From: Cristatella mucedo
Lineage: Eukaryota > Bryozoa > Phylactolaemata > Cristatellidae
Length of the DNA stretch: 64,000 nt
Assembly (NCBI GenBank): GCA_009760855.2
Contig: WPIO01000272.1
Coordinates: forward strand, 64,001 to 128,000
Direction: 5' to 3'
Position 1 is the first letter of the stretch; each line of letters begins with the position of its first letter. Under the pieces are notes generated by a model. The model was not told the DNA's origin and made no database searches. It was given only the letters and a program-made list of their open reading frames with translations. The position numbers and the translations under genes were made by a program. Positions 45,905-57,813 of the stretch are shown piece after piece.

Positions 45905-46006
45905 GTAAGTATACTAGAAGCTATCCCTTTTTTAGTATTTATCTGCTCAGTTAGCATGCCAAAGTTAGATACTTTATGATCTATCTAAAGCCCACTGTGT
46001 TTGTAG

Positions 46007-46028
46007 GTCGGCGGCAGTATCATATGAG
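46007..46028 (+). CDS. Ig receptor exon 5: 22-nt microexon (stop-transfer segment)
   Basis: A 22-nt exon between TGTTTGTAG and a GTACGT donor, after a 102-bp intron. Joined to exon 4 it completes CGT and encodes RRRQYHM (residues 360-366), a basic cluster directly after the membrane helix, where a stop-transfer signal belongs. It converts phase 1 to phase 2, exactly the phase needed by the tail exon at 56404. An alternative is that the frame reads on without splicing to a TGA near 46108, giving a short tail. Both isoforms could exist. Confidence 0.6.
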
Positions 46029-48179
46029 GTACGTCAAGAACTACTTGATTTGTTGTCTTCAGTACCCCATTTGCATCGTGGGCATCGCATTTTCTACTGG
46101 AATCAGATGATGCTAAGGTTATTTATTTTTAGTACGATAACATCAGATTCTTTCAGCCAATCTGACGAGACTCATATTTGATTAAAAGGGCAAACTTAAA
46201 GTCATGAGAAATTCTCTCGGCATCAGTTGACCTCTTCTGTATTCATTATTTATTCTCTATTTATTTCTATTTTTCTATTTCTATTTTCTATTTTTATTTC
46301 TATTTATTTATTTGTTTATCTATTCTTCTATCTATTTATATTCTCTATTTATTCTCCGCTGATATATAAAGCCATTGACATGGATGTATAAACCAGGTAA
46401 TGCACTTCCTCAATGAGCTAACCATGTGCCTTAGACATAGCCTTATACATAGTTAAATATGAAATGCGTTTAAGCCCGTCGCTGATCTTGTCTCAAAATG
46501 TTTGATCATATAGCAGACTCAGTAACCACGATAAGCATGCTTCAAATTTCAACGTGAGCTCAAAATCTGAATATAGAATTTATGGAGTCAACACAATGCA
46601 TCAAATAGTTATTTTAATTTTTTTTGATGCGCTCTACAAACTAAGTCTCTTACCAACCTCTTTACTAAATTGATGTGTGGATAACTGATCGTAAAAGCAA
46701 AAACACTTGTCCTCCTGGGTTAAGGTTGGAATCTTCTAATCGGCTAAGCATGACTAGTAAGGTAATGGTATCAAAACTCTACGGATGCTTCTTTGACAGG
46801 AAGAACGATTAACTTCGGACTAACTTAACACATTTACAAAATACTGTGATACATTTGAATCTGTTGGGTCACTTTTTGTTCTAAATTACTGCAAATGTGA
46901 TCACAGAGAACATTTATTTAATATGATGTGACAAAAAACCTTGAGAGAAGTTAGCATATAATTGAAAGTTTTACAATTGAGCTTCTGTACTTCGAACCTC
47001 TCTCGAAGAAGAAGAAGCTTTTAATCGTAATATTTCGTAATTTTCGCTCTCTTTATTAGTTTCGTTCAAGATCTTATACAACCTGGCGAAAGCTTTTATT
47101 CTGCATTCCAGAGTTAAGCCACATATTTTCTATGAACCGTTCGAGATTAGTATCAACGATCTAGAATTTGAAGGACATCATGCATCAAATTTTTGTATAG
47201 TTCTCGAAAATTGCCTAGATCAGCTTAAAATTCCGTCAGCATGCGATTGACCTGACAGCTATCATTCACTAATGTTGCAAAACTGTTTCATCTGTTTTTT
47301 CACCTGGTCAGCTACTTGGTTAATTCTTCACACTCTACGATCTTCTTCAATCGTGATCTGAGGAAGATAACAAATTTCTATTTTGTCACCAACAGATGTA
47401 GAAATGCAAGTTAGACGTACTTCAAAACTGCTGACTCGTAGTCGGATCCTATAAACAATTACTTGGTGAGACCTTAGTTGATGTGAGGTCGTTGCATCAG
47501 AATTCTGGGAGGGTTAATCAGCAGCTACCTTTTAATTTTCTGTTCTTACCTAAGACGAACTTGGTTAGCTGCCGACGTTCCCTCTGGGATCGAAGGCTTT
47601 AGTTTTCTGGCTTTTAGATACACGAAAAAAAATAAGAAAACCTGGTGAAACATTAATAGAGCGTTATCGATAATGGCGTCGTTTCGAAGTCTCTAACCAA
47701 TGCCCTCTAAACTATTATTTTCATCCTTCAAGGCACTCATCCGGATCTTGAAATTTTTAATTTCCCCATTAAGTTACACATAATAAGCCATAGGTAGAGA
47801 GTTTCATTTACTCTCAAATTATAAATTATCACGGCTTTCATGTTCTTTAATAAACACTTTATGAAAATGAGCAATAAACATGAGCAACAGGTAATTACTG
47901 CGGCCACAAATAGGCTAGCTACTTTGTAGCACAAGCTCAAAACAGTCAGCTGAAAACACAGCTAGAAATAGTCGGTGACAATTTTTCTAATCTGTTTCTG
48001 TCACGTTTTTAATCAAAGGTTCGGCTTTTTGAGCTTGAAGTTCTGTTTACCGGCAGTTTTCGGATGAATGGTAAGAGGTGCACTCATGTCAGGACGACTT
48101 TAAGAAAGCTTTCCTACACCTAAGTACGAGTAATCACTTGTTCCAGCGAATTCGTGCACTGGAAAACCGTAGGATCTCT
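46029..48179. other. intron 5 sequence, no recognised gene
   Basis: First part of the 10.4-kb intron 5 (46029-56403). It contains the pyrimidine-rich low-complexity tract listed separately; otherwise nothing recognised. A 67-codon minus frame at 47737-47940 has no known domain. Confidence 0.45.
46249..46365. repeat. (TTTCTA)-like low-complexity tract
   Basis: Irregular runs of TTTCTA, TTTATT and TCTATT over roughly 115 bases. Confidence 0.85.
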
Positions 48180-49325
48180 CCTCCCTGATGTAGCTGGCAA
48201 AAGGCGAAAAACTCCCTCTATAGAGCAAAGATTTTAAAACTTCCCATCCAGAGCTGCTTTGATCCGTTCTGGCCATCAAGCACCTCGATATCGCTCCACT
48301 CTCTACTGCGTGTACTGATGACGTCCACAGATAGATGGCAACACATTTTCTTAAATTAAATGATGATCAAGCTAACTTCTTAGTTATAGGCAAACCCAAT
48401 ATGATTCGGGGATAGGTGAAGCTAACACTCACACTCGTCCTGCCAGCATATGTGATGTTGAATCAGCACAACGTTTAGGTGTCATGTTCCAAAGTGACCT
48501 TTCATTGGCCGACCACATCAGCTCCACAGTCAAGTCTGCCTAATTTCAGCTATATGGCATTGCTAAAATTCTGGCTTGTTTATGTAAGGATACCACATCT
48601 AAGTTGGTCCATGCATTTGCGACGTCCCGTCTCAACGTCTGTAACTCATTGCTTGCTAGCCTACCGGCAATTAATATCAGGCGAATGCAGCTGGTAAAAA
48701 ATTTCACAGCTAGGCTTGTCAATCATGAGTGTCACAGTAGCCACGTCACACCACTTCTCGCCGACCTGCACTGGCTACGAATCAAGCAACGGATCGACTT
48801 CAATGTTCTGTCGCTCACTGTTATGTCACTTTATTATTTGGCTTCAGCCTATCTCTCGGATCTACTCCCCCACCAGGCCAAGCATCGTACCTCCCACTTT
48901 TTGGAATCCAACTGTCTACCAATACCTCGTACAAACCTCAAATCCTTTGGAGACCATGAATTTAGTTCTTATGCTCCCAAAGCCTGAAACTCACTCCCGA
49001 CTTGTGTCAGAACATCCCCTGATTTGACCGCATTTACAAAGAACTTAAAAACACCTATTTAGGACATCATTTTGTGGGTCCCTGTGACTCGTCCTTTACG
49101 TGTTTATTGGTGCTGAAACTATGCATGCTGCCACTATCCACACTTGCATGCTTAGCCTGTGCATGTCAACCCTAACCATATTATTGATGTTGTTTACCAA
49201 GCATTACATGACTTAACATTCAATCGCATTTCCCTTTGCAGAAAATGTAAAGCGCGTAGAAGGAGATTGAGCTGGCCGAGGGCGCTTCATCAAGTGTGCT
49301 ATTATTATTATTGCTATTATTAGAT
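48180..49325 (+). mobile_element. LINE-A 3' half
   Basis: From the end of the RT (FDPFWPSSTSISL) through the C-terminal domain (48604-48987, KLVHAFATSRLN and HWLRIKQRIDFN), 3' UTR, terminal hairpin (GTAAAGCGCGTAGAAGGAGA) and ATT tail at about 49300-49322. It has several stops. Confidence 0.8.
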
Positions 49326-49904
49326 TTAATTAGTTTTTATCTCACGCAAATGAGAAACCTGAAGGGCCTTTTTATACCTCGCAGCAATGTCTAAGTATTC
49401 TTTGCACGATTCGTGCATGACACTTTCACGTAGTCCAGTTTCTCTCGTGATGTGGTACGTTGTCCGTGATCATAAAAGATCCATTACTTAGGTCAATCAA
49501 CCTTATTTCTGAAGCCAGTAATCAAACGTAGTTGTTGAATATTCTCTCACTCTTCGATACGATTAGCCAAAATATTTATTTAATCTTTGTGATAATTTAA
49601 TACTTCTATGGATAATAATTCGTGGTGGTAAATCCCTCTAGTCCTTATTAATTTGGGTAGCTTTGCCATGCCCACAGCATGTGCCACAAGGCTATCAATT
49701 ATGAGCTGTAGAGTAAAATCAGAGCATTTAAGAAGCTATAGAAGCACTCAGCTTGGTCACCACAGGAATCACTTGGTAAGCATCTAATCTGGGAGTTGTA
49801 CATTTTTGTCTTAGCTATGTTCAAAGTCATGTACTAAACATTAGACAGCTTGTAGCACAGTCTCTAACTCTATGGTGAGAAACGGATATCTCGAATCACG
49901 TAGA
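49326..49904. other. intron 5 sequence, no recognised feature
   Basis: AT-rich; nothing recognised. Confidence 0.45.
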
Positions 49905-50640
49905 ATAACAATGCTACTAATATTAATGCATTTCTAAAGTGCGCTCAGATAATTCGATCTCTTTCTAAAATTTCACATATATCATCACGGAGGCATTTCA
50001 AGAGGTTTACGGATAAAATCTACAGTTTTAGCACGTATAATCGCAGAAAGAACTCCAAGAAAGTGGAACGAAAAAAGTGTGCTTCTATCTTCTATTTAAA
50101 TGTCCTGAGGTCAATTGATGTCATGATGTCAGTTGCAATTAAATTTCAAGCTTCGAGAGCATGCAAACTAAAGGCAAGGTCTCAGCTTAATTTAAGGTTC
50201 TTGCAACGAGGTAGACCTGCGTGACTTGAGTAGGCTGTGGGCTATGCAAAACTCTCCTGCATAACACCCACATAAACTTTGTTGCATTATGGAGTTACAG
50301 ACAGAGATACATTACATTAAGTAAGTAGGTAGAACGATGCCTGACCTGATTGAGAACTAATTTGCATAGGTAGGCGAAAACAATAAAAAAGAACGACCTA
50401 AAAGTGAGTAAAAAACAAACCTTGAGTATTATAAGATGCCAGGTGAAGATAAATTTTACGTCGATGAAAAGTGATCTTACCTGGAAGTCGAGTCGTCCAC
50501 TGCAGATAGGCCAGGCTGCAGAGTTTTGCACCAACCGTAGGCACACGCCAGACAACTATGAGTAGCTATTTACAGAAGTTGAGACGGAATGTACAAATTA
50601 ATTTGCAATTTGGATGAGGCATATCTACCTAATAATGTTA
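49905..50640 (-). mobile_element. LINE-A 3' half, old, split by a LINE-B end
   Basis: Inverted 3' end, degenerate 3' UTR and C-terminal region (49905-50210), resuming at about 50318 (AGTAGGTAGAACGATGCCTG) to about 50640. The gap is filled by a LINE-B 3' end. Confidence 0.65.
50215..50318 (+). mobile_element. LINE-B 3'-end fragment nested in LINE-A
   Basis: GTGGGCTATGCAAAACTCTC, the ACACCCACATAA block, TATGGAGTTACAGACAGAGA and terminal TACATTACATT match the LINE-B 3' end. About 100 bases only, so it is extremely 5'-truncated. Confidence 0.8.
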
Positions 50641-51694
50641 CATTTTATTAATAATACGTAGCTTAAGACTGGTAGACTTGACTAACGAGATACTGTGTTC
50701 GCTTACTGAAACGCCGCATTTAGATTTTGTGCAAATGCAGTAATGGAGTTATTCATTCAGTACATGTTTGATTAGGTTCATAGTATGTCTCCAAAACAGG
50801 TCACCGGATAAAGGAACACTAATAAAACTTACTAATAATTCAAATAGAATCTTAGGTACGTAACCTCTGTCTAGGCGATTTAAAATATTGCAATTAATTC
50901 ATTTCAGCTGGAAAAAAAGACGCTAGCGAATCTTCAGTAAGATGTGCGTGCAGTCTTCTTCTCATTCACGTCAAACGTCTCTTGCATGAAATTAAATACT
51001 GTTGGAAGCCTCATGTTGTGAAAGTTGTGTTATGAGGAATTCGAAAGGTTTTTACGGAGTTCTTTAGACTGCTACTACAGTGATAAGCAACGGGTAATAG
51101 TGTTTGCAGGTCTACTAAGGTTGTTAAAAATTGGTCTAAAGATTATAAGTTGTCTTTTGCGGATACGAGGTCAATGAAAAGACGCCGTATCCATTAAAAT
51201 TATACCCCGTATCCTCATAAATCCATAGACCACCTTGGAGAGCTTTGATAACGTCTAGAGAAGGTTTTGGGGCAAACTCAAATCCGAAGGTAGATAGGAA
51301 TGTAAATTTTCCAAGATATTTTGTAAACTTTACAAGATATTTTTGGTACATCACTTTGAGACTGAACCTGGGATAATGCACTTGAATGTTCTATCTGATA
51401 AAAAATATTTGGTATTCATAGCAAGAACTTAGGGGAGTCTGTTCGTTTGGCTTTCAGCTTCGTTCAAATAATGTAGGTATCAATCATTGCCTTAAAGGAA
51501 ACCGAACCTTGCGATTAATTTTAACACATGCATATACCTTTCGGCCACCATTGAACGTAGGCCTATGTAGACATAATTGTTTCTATTAATATCTATGCAA
51601 AAACGTTTCTGTATTCATTATCAATAATCTGGATAGTAGGAAGCTCGCACTCATCTTTTGAGCCGGCTTTCTAGTTCCATAATGACAATAATGA
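50641..51694. other. intron 5 sequence, no recognised feature
   Basis: No repeat recognised. An 81-codon minus frame (51136-51381) has no recognisable domain. Confidence 0.4.
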
Positions 51695-51840
51695 TAATAA
51701 TAGATTTTATAGCACCCGCAGAGACCTAAATATTTCTATGCACTTTGCATGTGCTGCAAATCAAGCACAATCTAATTATTAGCGGTAGCGTGCAAAAAGC
51801 CAACAACATTAGTGCGGTTAGATATTGCATAAATTTTGAA
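51695..51840 (-). mobile_element. LINE-A 3'-end fragment, old
   Basis: (AAT)n tail followed by a decayed inverted hairpin (TATAGCACCCGCAGAGACCT) and a short 3' UTR remnant. Confidence 0.6.
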
Positions 51841-52164
51841 AAGTAAAAAAAACATGACAAGCATTTTTAAATCTTACACTGAGTATCCGTCGAGACAGCT
51901 CATTAACGTATCGATAACTGCATTAATCTTAAATCATTTAAGTCTAAAATAACGATTAATCTGTTGGTGTGTAGAATTTGCATATGGTCTAATGAACTAC
52001 TGGTCCAATGGTTTTTTCCTGTGTGCATCGCTAGCTCACGTGGACGTCACTGAGTTCATGTTCCTAACCAGGAGCTCAACTAATTGATAACCCAGTGGGT
52101 CTTTTTCCTATTCTCAATGCTAGCTTAAGCATTCTGTGTTGGTCATCAGTTCTTGGTTAGTGAC

Positions 52165-52472
52165 TGTCTGGTCCAGCACGTTCATCACACCACTCATGTC
52201 GGTGCCCATGTTCTAGATTCTCGAGATCGCTAAATATGTCCTACCCAGTGACCTTGTTGTGTGCCCACTGACCCTCTCAGATCAATTGTTCGGTCTCGCT
52301 TACAGGTCCTGCACCCTTGTACGTATGGGCTATGTTGAACTTCTTAAGCGGCGTAACTTGAAAATCATAGACGTAGACAGTCTGCAGTCTGACATTCCAT
52401 ATCCATCTTGTGTGTAAAAAACGCCCTAGCTTTCGTCTAATTAAAATGTTTGGTGCATGTTCTCATTCCTCC
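52165..52472 (+). mobile_element. LINE-B endonuclease fragment
   Basis: Parallels the last third of the endonuclease in the LINE-B copy just downstream (53440-53790). Shared blocks include TGCCCACTGACCCTCTCAGA (the LSDH catalytic region) and GGCGTAACTTGAAAATCATA. It is decayed and ends where the larger copy begins. Confidence 0.75.
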
Positions 52473-52479
52473 CTGCGCT

Positions 52480-55400
52480 AAAGAGCGGCCTCGTCGACTC
52501 CTAGCGTGGTGTGGACTTTTACTTGATTTCTCCGTTATATCTTCGGATATTCCGCTGCTATCTTCGCTGTGACTACTTATGAGCTGTCCTCGGATATGCT
52601 ACACAAAACAGGACCTGCTTAGCATAAGATGCGTTGTCTCCAGTAGTCGATACCTACCGGTGGGCTTTCTCAGGCGGGTCAGTGAGAACCTACCTGCATC
52701 CTGCGTTCGCCCCATCAACAGCTCTGCTATCAAACCTACGACTCGTAAGTTTAAAGCGCTAAATAGTACTTGTTGCTGTAGTAGCCCACCAGCTGTAGCC
52801 CAGCACGTTGTGAAACGTCGTCCCACGGCCGTTACCAAGGTCCAATTCAAATTCGAAGAGCCAGCGTCCGCCAGGCCGGACACAAACGGTAGAGAATACG
52901 AGCCACTTCATCGCCGTCGCCCAGTTGTTGAACAGCCTCTTAAATTCCGCCTACTAAGTGTCCGCTCGCTAAAAACCAAGGGGTTACTAATCCGCGATCA
53001 GGTGGTCCAGGAGAAGCTAGATGCATTTCTGCTTACCGAAACCTGGATGACGCCTTGTTCCAGTAGCTGTATTTCCGAGACCACCACACCCGGGTTCTCA
53101 TTCTATCAGTCCATGCGTTCTGACAAGGTTGGGGTGGGGTTGCGATTGTTGTTAGCGAATTGTTTGGCTATAAAATGTGCAGTTTCTCGTATGGGTCATC
53201 GATTGAATCGGTTGCTATCAGGTCTTCATCAAAGACAATGCCTCTCACCGTTGTGATATACCGGCCTCCTTCTGGCTGTCTAAACTTGTTTATAGAGGAG
53301 TTTTCAGAGTTCCTCACTAAAATATTTGTGAGTGACAGGCCGCTACTGATTGTAGGAGACTTCAATATTCACGTTGACAACCCTAGCAACAGCCAGGTCC
53401 GCTCATTTCTTGACTGTCTGGAGAATCTTGGTTTGGCCCAACACGTTAATCATAGCACCCACGTCGGTGGCCACATTCTAGATCTCGTGATCACTAAGGA
53501 TGTCCTCCCCTCTGACTTTGTGGTGTGCCCACTGACCCTCTCAGATCATTGCTCGGTCTCGTTTATTGTTCCTGCTCCCTCCTACCTGCAGGGTAATGTC
53601 AAATTTGCCAAACGACGTAACTTACAAAGCATTGACTTGGACAAGTTTTTGAAATCTGTTTGTTGTGCAGGTCTTCTTGATCTGCATTCAGACTCGACCG
53701 GCAAGCTCGATACCGTCACTGGTGCCGTGACTATGACACTCAGGAGTGCTTTTGACAAGCATGCTCCCGTTCATTCTATCAGTGTACAAAGTCGTGGCGA
53801 TTCCTTCAAATTTACAAAAAAACTTCTAAAGATCCGCCAGGGTAAGCTCAGGCTTGAAGGTCGTTTCAACAAATCGGGTACGAGGCAGATCTAGTCCATT
53901 TCAAAGATTTCGCTCGAGTTTACACTCGGAAGCTTAAAAAGCCAGGGCTTCTTTTTCACTCGAAAGCTAAATTCCTGCAAGTCTGATCCTAAACCGATTT
54001 ATAAGATAGTAGACAATTTCCTGGCCAATGCTGGGCGGTCTGACTCCTGAGAAACTTAGGGCTCAACCGAAACGTGTACAGCCTTCTTTACTGAAAGCAT
54101 TGTGCACATTCGTACCTCCATAAAGCCCCATCCAACTAAAGCAGTTTTAGTATCGCAACCTGTGACCTTCGCTAAAAGGCTTTTCAAGGTTTTGGCATGA
54201 GCTATAGTTACCTTATTAGGTCTAGCAAAAAGAGCTCGTCTCCTGAAGACCCTATACCTTCATCTCTGTGGTCTTCACTGGATGACTAACTTAGCCCTGC
54301 CATAACCAAAATTCTTGATACTTCATTGGGAAAAAGAAGTCGTCTCCAACTCCTACAAATCTGAAATCGTTTGACCCATAATTAAAAAGCCCGGATAAGA
54401 TACAGAGGTCCTAGCAAACTATTGCCCCTTTTCCATTCTTCCTTTCTTGTCAAAGATTCTTGAAAAATTGTTGCTAAGCAGCTGGTTGAACATATTGAAA
54501 AGAATGAAATGTCAGAAACGTTTCAATCAGGTTTCAAGAGGCAGCACTCCACTGAAAATGCTCTCCTCCGTTATAACTGTCACATTCTACGTGGCAAAAA
54601 TGACGGGAACGTCACTCTCCTAGATTTTGTAGTTCTATCAGCTGCCTTTGACACCATTGATCACGATGTTCTACTTGAACGGTTGAGAACAACGATTGGT
54701 GTGGCAGACAAATCACTGGCATGGTCTTAATCTTACTTGTCTGATCGTGTTTAATCCATGGCGAGTGGGGATCAGGTTTCACACACGAGACGGGTCACCT
54801 GTGGAGTCCCTCGAGGGTCTGTACTCGGTCCCTTGCTTTTTCTATGTATACTCAACACTTGCGAAAAATGATGAAGGCCCATGCAATAGGATATTGAATT
54901 TATGCTGACAGTACTCAGCTGTATTTGTCATTCAAACCATTGAAATCCGCTGCATAACTGAGAAACTGGATGCTTGCCTGGCTGAAACTCGGTCTGGGAT
55001 GTCGGAAAACTTCTTGAAACTAAATGATGATAAAACTGAACTGCTGCTCATAGATCAACCAACGTGTGGCCGCTTTTCAAGGCTTTGCTCTTCCAATAGG
55101 TAATGCTGTTGTGAAACCATCACCATGTGCTCAAAGTTATGGTTTTATTTTCAACAGCAGTCTCAAATTTAAAAGCTTTATTCAGAAGACTGCTTCTATA
55201 GCTAGCCATCACGTCCAATCCCTATCCAAGATTGGGAGCTGTCTTTCACAGTGGCTTGCAAAGAACTTAACTAGCTCCTTAGTTCTGTCTCGGTTTAATA
55301 ATTGTATTTCCCTTTTGGCTGGGCCACCAAAAGAAGCAACTAGGCCACTGCAGCAGACTATGAATATGGCTGCAATGCTAGTCTTCAGTCCAAGATGTTT

Positions 55401-56125
55401 TAGTACGTGTTGTTTTTGCTGAAAGAGCTAGGATCAATGCCGATTGAGTCACGAATGCAGAGCAAAGTTCTAAAGCTGACCCACAGGGCACGCCATGGAT
55501 TGGCTCCTACGTATGCACCTGAACTGCTGCACCAGTTTCAGCCTGTTCGCACCCTCAAGTCCTGTGTGGAAAATAAATTAGCTGTTCCAGTCCTCCACTT
55601 AAATACCGTGGGTGACAGAAGCTTAAGCTCTGCAGGTCCTAGACTGTGGAACTCGCTTCCACAATTCTTACGCAACGACTGCTACTCTCCTGCTTCCGAC
55701 GTAGGCTCATCCTTTTCAGTGGTCCTGAGCTGCTGCTTCCATGCCAGTCACTAGCAAATCACTCACTACCTCAAGGTCAGATCACTACCTCAAGTGCTCT
55801 AAATATAATTCATTTATATAGTGCCCGAAGAGAACTTAATCTCTATTCAGGCGCATCACATATGCGTCGGGGCTCGAGCCCACGACCTCAGTCAGACCTT
55901 GGTCGGGGCGAGCACCTTAACAGCTAGACCAAACCACCCCAGCTCTACTAACTCTGCTATGCTTCCCACTTTTTCTGTGTTGTGTGAGATAAAGTCTGTC
56001 GGCTACCGAATGCGTACCGAAAGCCGCTTAGGCTGTGAGTGCGCTATAAAAAACTCCTGCGTAACACCCACATGGTCTTTATGACTTTGTGGAGTTACTG
56101 ACGGAGATACATACATTACATGCTG
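52480..56125 (+). mobile_element. LINE-B, nearly full-length copy
   Basis: A 3.6-kb copy in intron 5. The 5' part is open at 52579-53256, then enters the endonuclease (LLTETWM). After a frame change the endonuclease continues at 53160-53894 with LLIVGDFNIH and TLSDHCSV. RT blocks include FQSGFKRQHSTENALLR and AAFDTIDHDVLLERL (54509-54730); the catalytic box has decayed to YADS near 54900. The C-terminal domain is at 55066-55754 and the 3' end reads GAGATACATACATTACAT near 56105-56125. No separate ORF1 was recognised. Frameshifts, stops and the YADS change make it inactive. Confidence 0.85.
55802..55941 (-). mobile_element. tRNA-derived SINE (SINE-1) nested in LINE-B
   Basis: Reverse-oriented copy of the SINE at 4619: tail on the left (AATTCATTTATATAGTGCCC), inverted B box (GGGCTCGAGCCCACGACC) and A box (CACCTTAACAGCTAGACCAA) on the right. 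Flanked by GCTCTA at 55796-55801 and 55942-55947, a 6-bp target duplication splitting the LINE-B coding end. Confidence 0.9.
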
Positions 56126-56403
56126 GGAGATGTCAAGCACCTGGTTTGTGATTAGGCTCTTACAGGGTGCTATACGAAAGACTTATTATCACCATTATTC
56201 TTCCTATTGTTTATAAAAAAAATCTGTAGTAGTTACAGTGTGTATAGATGATTTTAGTGTCTTTAGAAGTAAAAAAATCATTTGAAATTTTTTTCATTAA
56301 TGGAATCGCTTATTCCTATTCGAAGGGAGCGTTTTGAGTATACCGTAATCTAACAAGACAAATCCAACACATAATGTAATCGAGGTATGACTTTGATTTT
56401 CAG

Positions 56404-56704
56404 AGTTATCAATAGCCATCAAACCAGTTCAGTGGATGTACCAAAGATTTTGAAGAAATATTGCGCTCAGACTACAATTTCTAATGCAGACGAACTGCAC
56501 GTCTACGAAGAAATTGAAGAATTTGGTACTAAAGGCAAAATAGATACCAACATGAAACTCATCGATCAGCCTAAACCCACAACTGAGCTAGCTCCTTATA
56601 TGTCTCTACATCAGATATCAGCCTCTGCTGAAGTTGAAGCCCCAAATGAGTACAGCCAATTACAGCGGCGAGAATCGGAGCTTCTAGAGTGCAGCGGCTC
56701 TTGA
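56404..56704 (+). CDS. Ig receptor exon 6: cytoplasmic signalling tail
   Basis: A 301-bp terminal exon after acceptor TTGATTTTCAG, entered in phase 2 (AG plus A gives Arg367) and ending at TGA 56702-56704. It encodes residues 367-466, hydrophilic and without a domain fold. Three YxxL/I motifs are visible: Tyr401 (VYEEI, the preferred Src-family SH2 ligand when phosphorylated), Tyr432 (PYMSL) and Tyr450 (EYSQL). None has the residue at -2 required for a strict ITIM, and the Tyr432-Tyr450 gap is slightly longer than a standard ITAM, so the tail is ITAM/ITIM-like at best. Signalling by tyrosine phosphorylation is inference. The ATG at 56387 lies in the intron and is not a start. Confidence 0.75.
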
Positions 56705-56727
56705 AGGATTCACTTATTCCGTTTGAT

Positions 56728-56733
56728 AATAAA
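56728..56733 (+). terminator. polyadenylation signal of the Ig receptor gene
   Basis: AATAAA 24 bases after the stop codon, implying a very short 3' UTR. It supports 56404-56704 as the terminal exon. Confidence 0.65.
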
Positions 56734-56749
56734 AACGTGTCGAGTGGCA

Positions 56750-57600
56750 TGAATACAGTAGCTGTATTTTTCTATGTCGCATTACCTCACGCCTAGAAAC
56801 CGTCCTCTGGATTTAAAGAAAGAATCTATTCGATGCTGATAAACTTACAAAATTTGAAAGGCGTGAAAGCCTGAAGAATTATTTACGTTCACAAAATCAG
56901 CAGCTTATGATTTCTAAAGATTCAACTCCAAACTTACCTGCAGTTCATTAACAAAAACAGCATTCACTGGAAATACCCGGCTAATATCGTCCATCTAATG
57001 CTCAGCTGACTGCCTAACACTGTAATTTTTTATCTAATTGGAGCATAAATATTGGCTTTGATAAACAAATATTTAATGGATGTGATATTTATAGCCAAAC
57101 GTTAGTATTGAAATCTCCTCTGCCTCAACTTGCAGTGAGCATGGTCATGAAATTCATTCGAAGGCTGTCTACAGAGACTTACAGTGAATAATTTCTCTCA
57201 TATTTACCATTTGCTACGGATATTATAATCTTGCTTCCATAGAGTGTATTACATGTAAACCTAGGTCTATCATTTCTCAAATCCCTACAAACGTATACGA
57301 AAATTAAGTAGGCCCCAAATAAAAGCGTACCTTAGGTAGCGAATTTTTTAGAGTAAACATTCATATATTCACATGTTAAGGTTTCGGCAGTTTACGGTTT
57401 CTAAATATAAATAACAAACCTCAGCTTCTTGCAAGGTATGTCAATAATGTTAAATTTTCAGACCTACTTACTTTATGAAAGCCCAAGAGCGTGATCACTA
57501 CGTCCTTCTTCACTGGCTGTAATTTTTCAGCCGAAGCTCAGTTTGATCTTGATCGTGGAAATCAGATCATGGAGATCGCATACATTTAATACCAAAATGA
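56750..57600. other. downstream of the receptor gene, no recognised feature
   Basis: AT-rich; no gene or repeat recognised. Confidence 0.45.
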
Positions 57601-57740
57601 GCTGTGATGGCACACTAGGTAAGGCGGTTGCTTTTCACGACCTCAGCCACGAGTTCGCGAGTTCTAATCCTGCAGTGGATGAATCTATATCGCCACTGTA
57701 AACTGTGGTGATAGCCGTTAAGGCTCTTCTGCCGCTATGC
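57601..57740 (+). mobile_element. possible SINE-2 copy
   Basis: A tRNA-like head (GATGGCACACTAGGTAAGGC, CTTTTCACGACCT, B-box-like GAGTTCTAATCC), then GTGATAGCCGTTAAGGCTCT. It parallels 5668-5800. Neither the ends nor a target duplication are clear. Confidence 0.5.
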
Positions 57741-57813
57741 AAACAGGTTGTCAAATCAGCTGGTATTTGATGTTTTGTTGATATCTATGCTTAACTGTAA
57801 GGAGCCTCTAAGG

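Noticed and set aside
56387-56403. ATG at 56387 as the start of an independent small protein
   Set aside because: It lies in the intron before a clear acceptor, and the downstream frame fits the receptor tail in phase 2.
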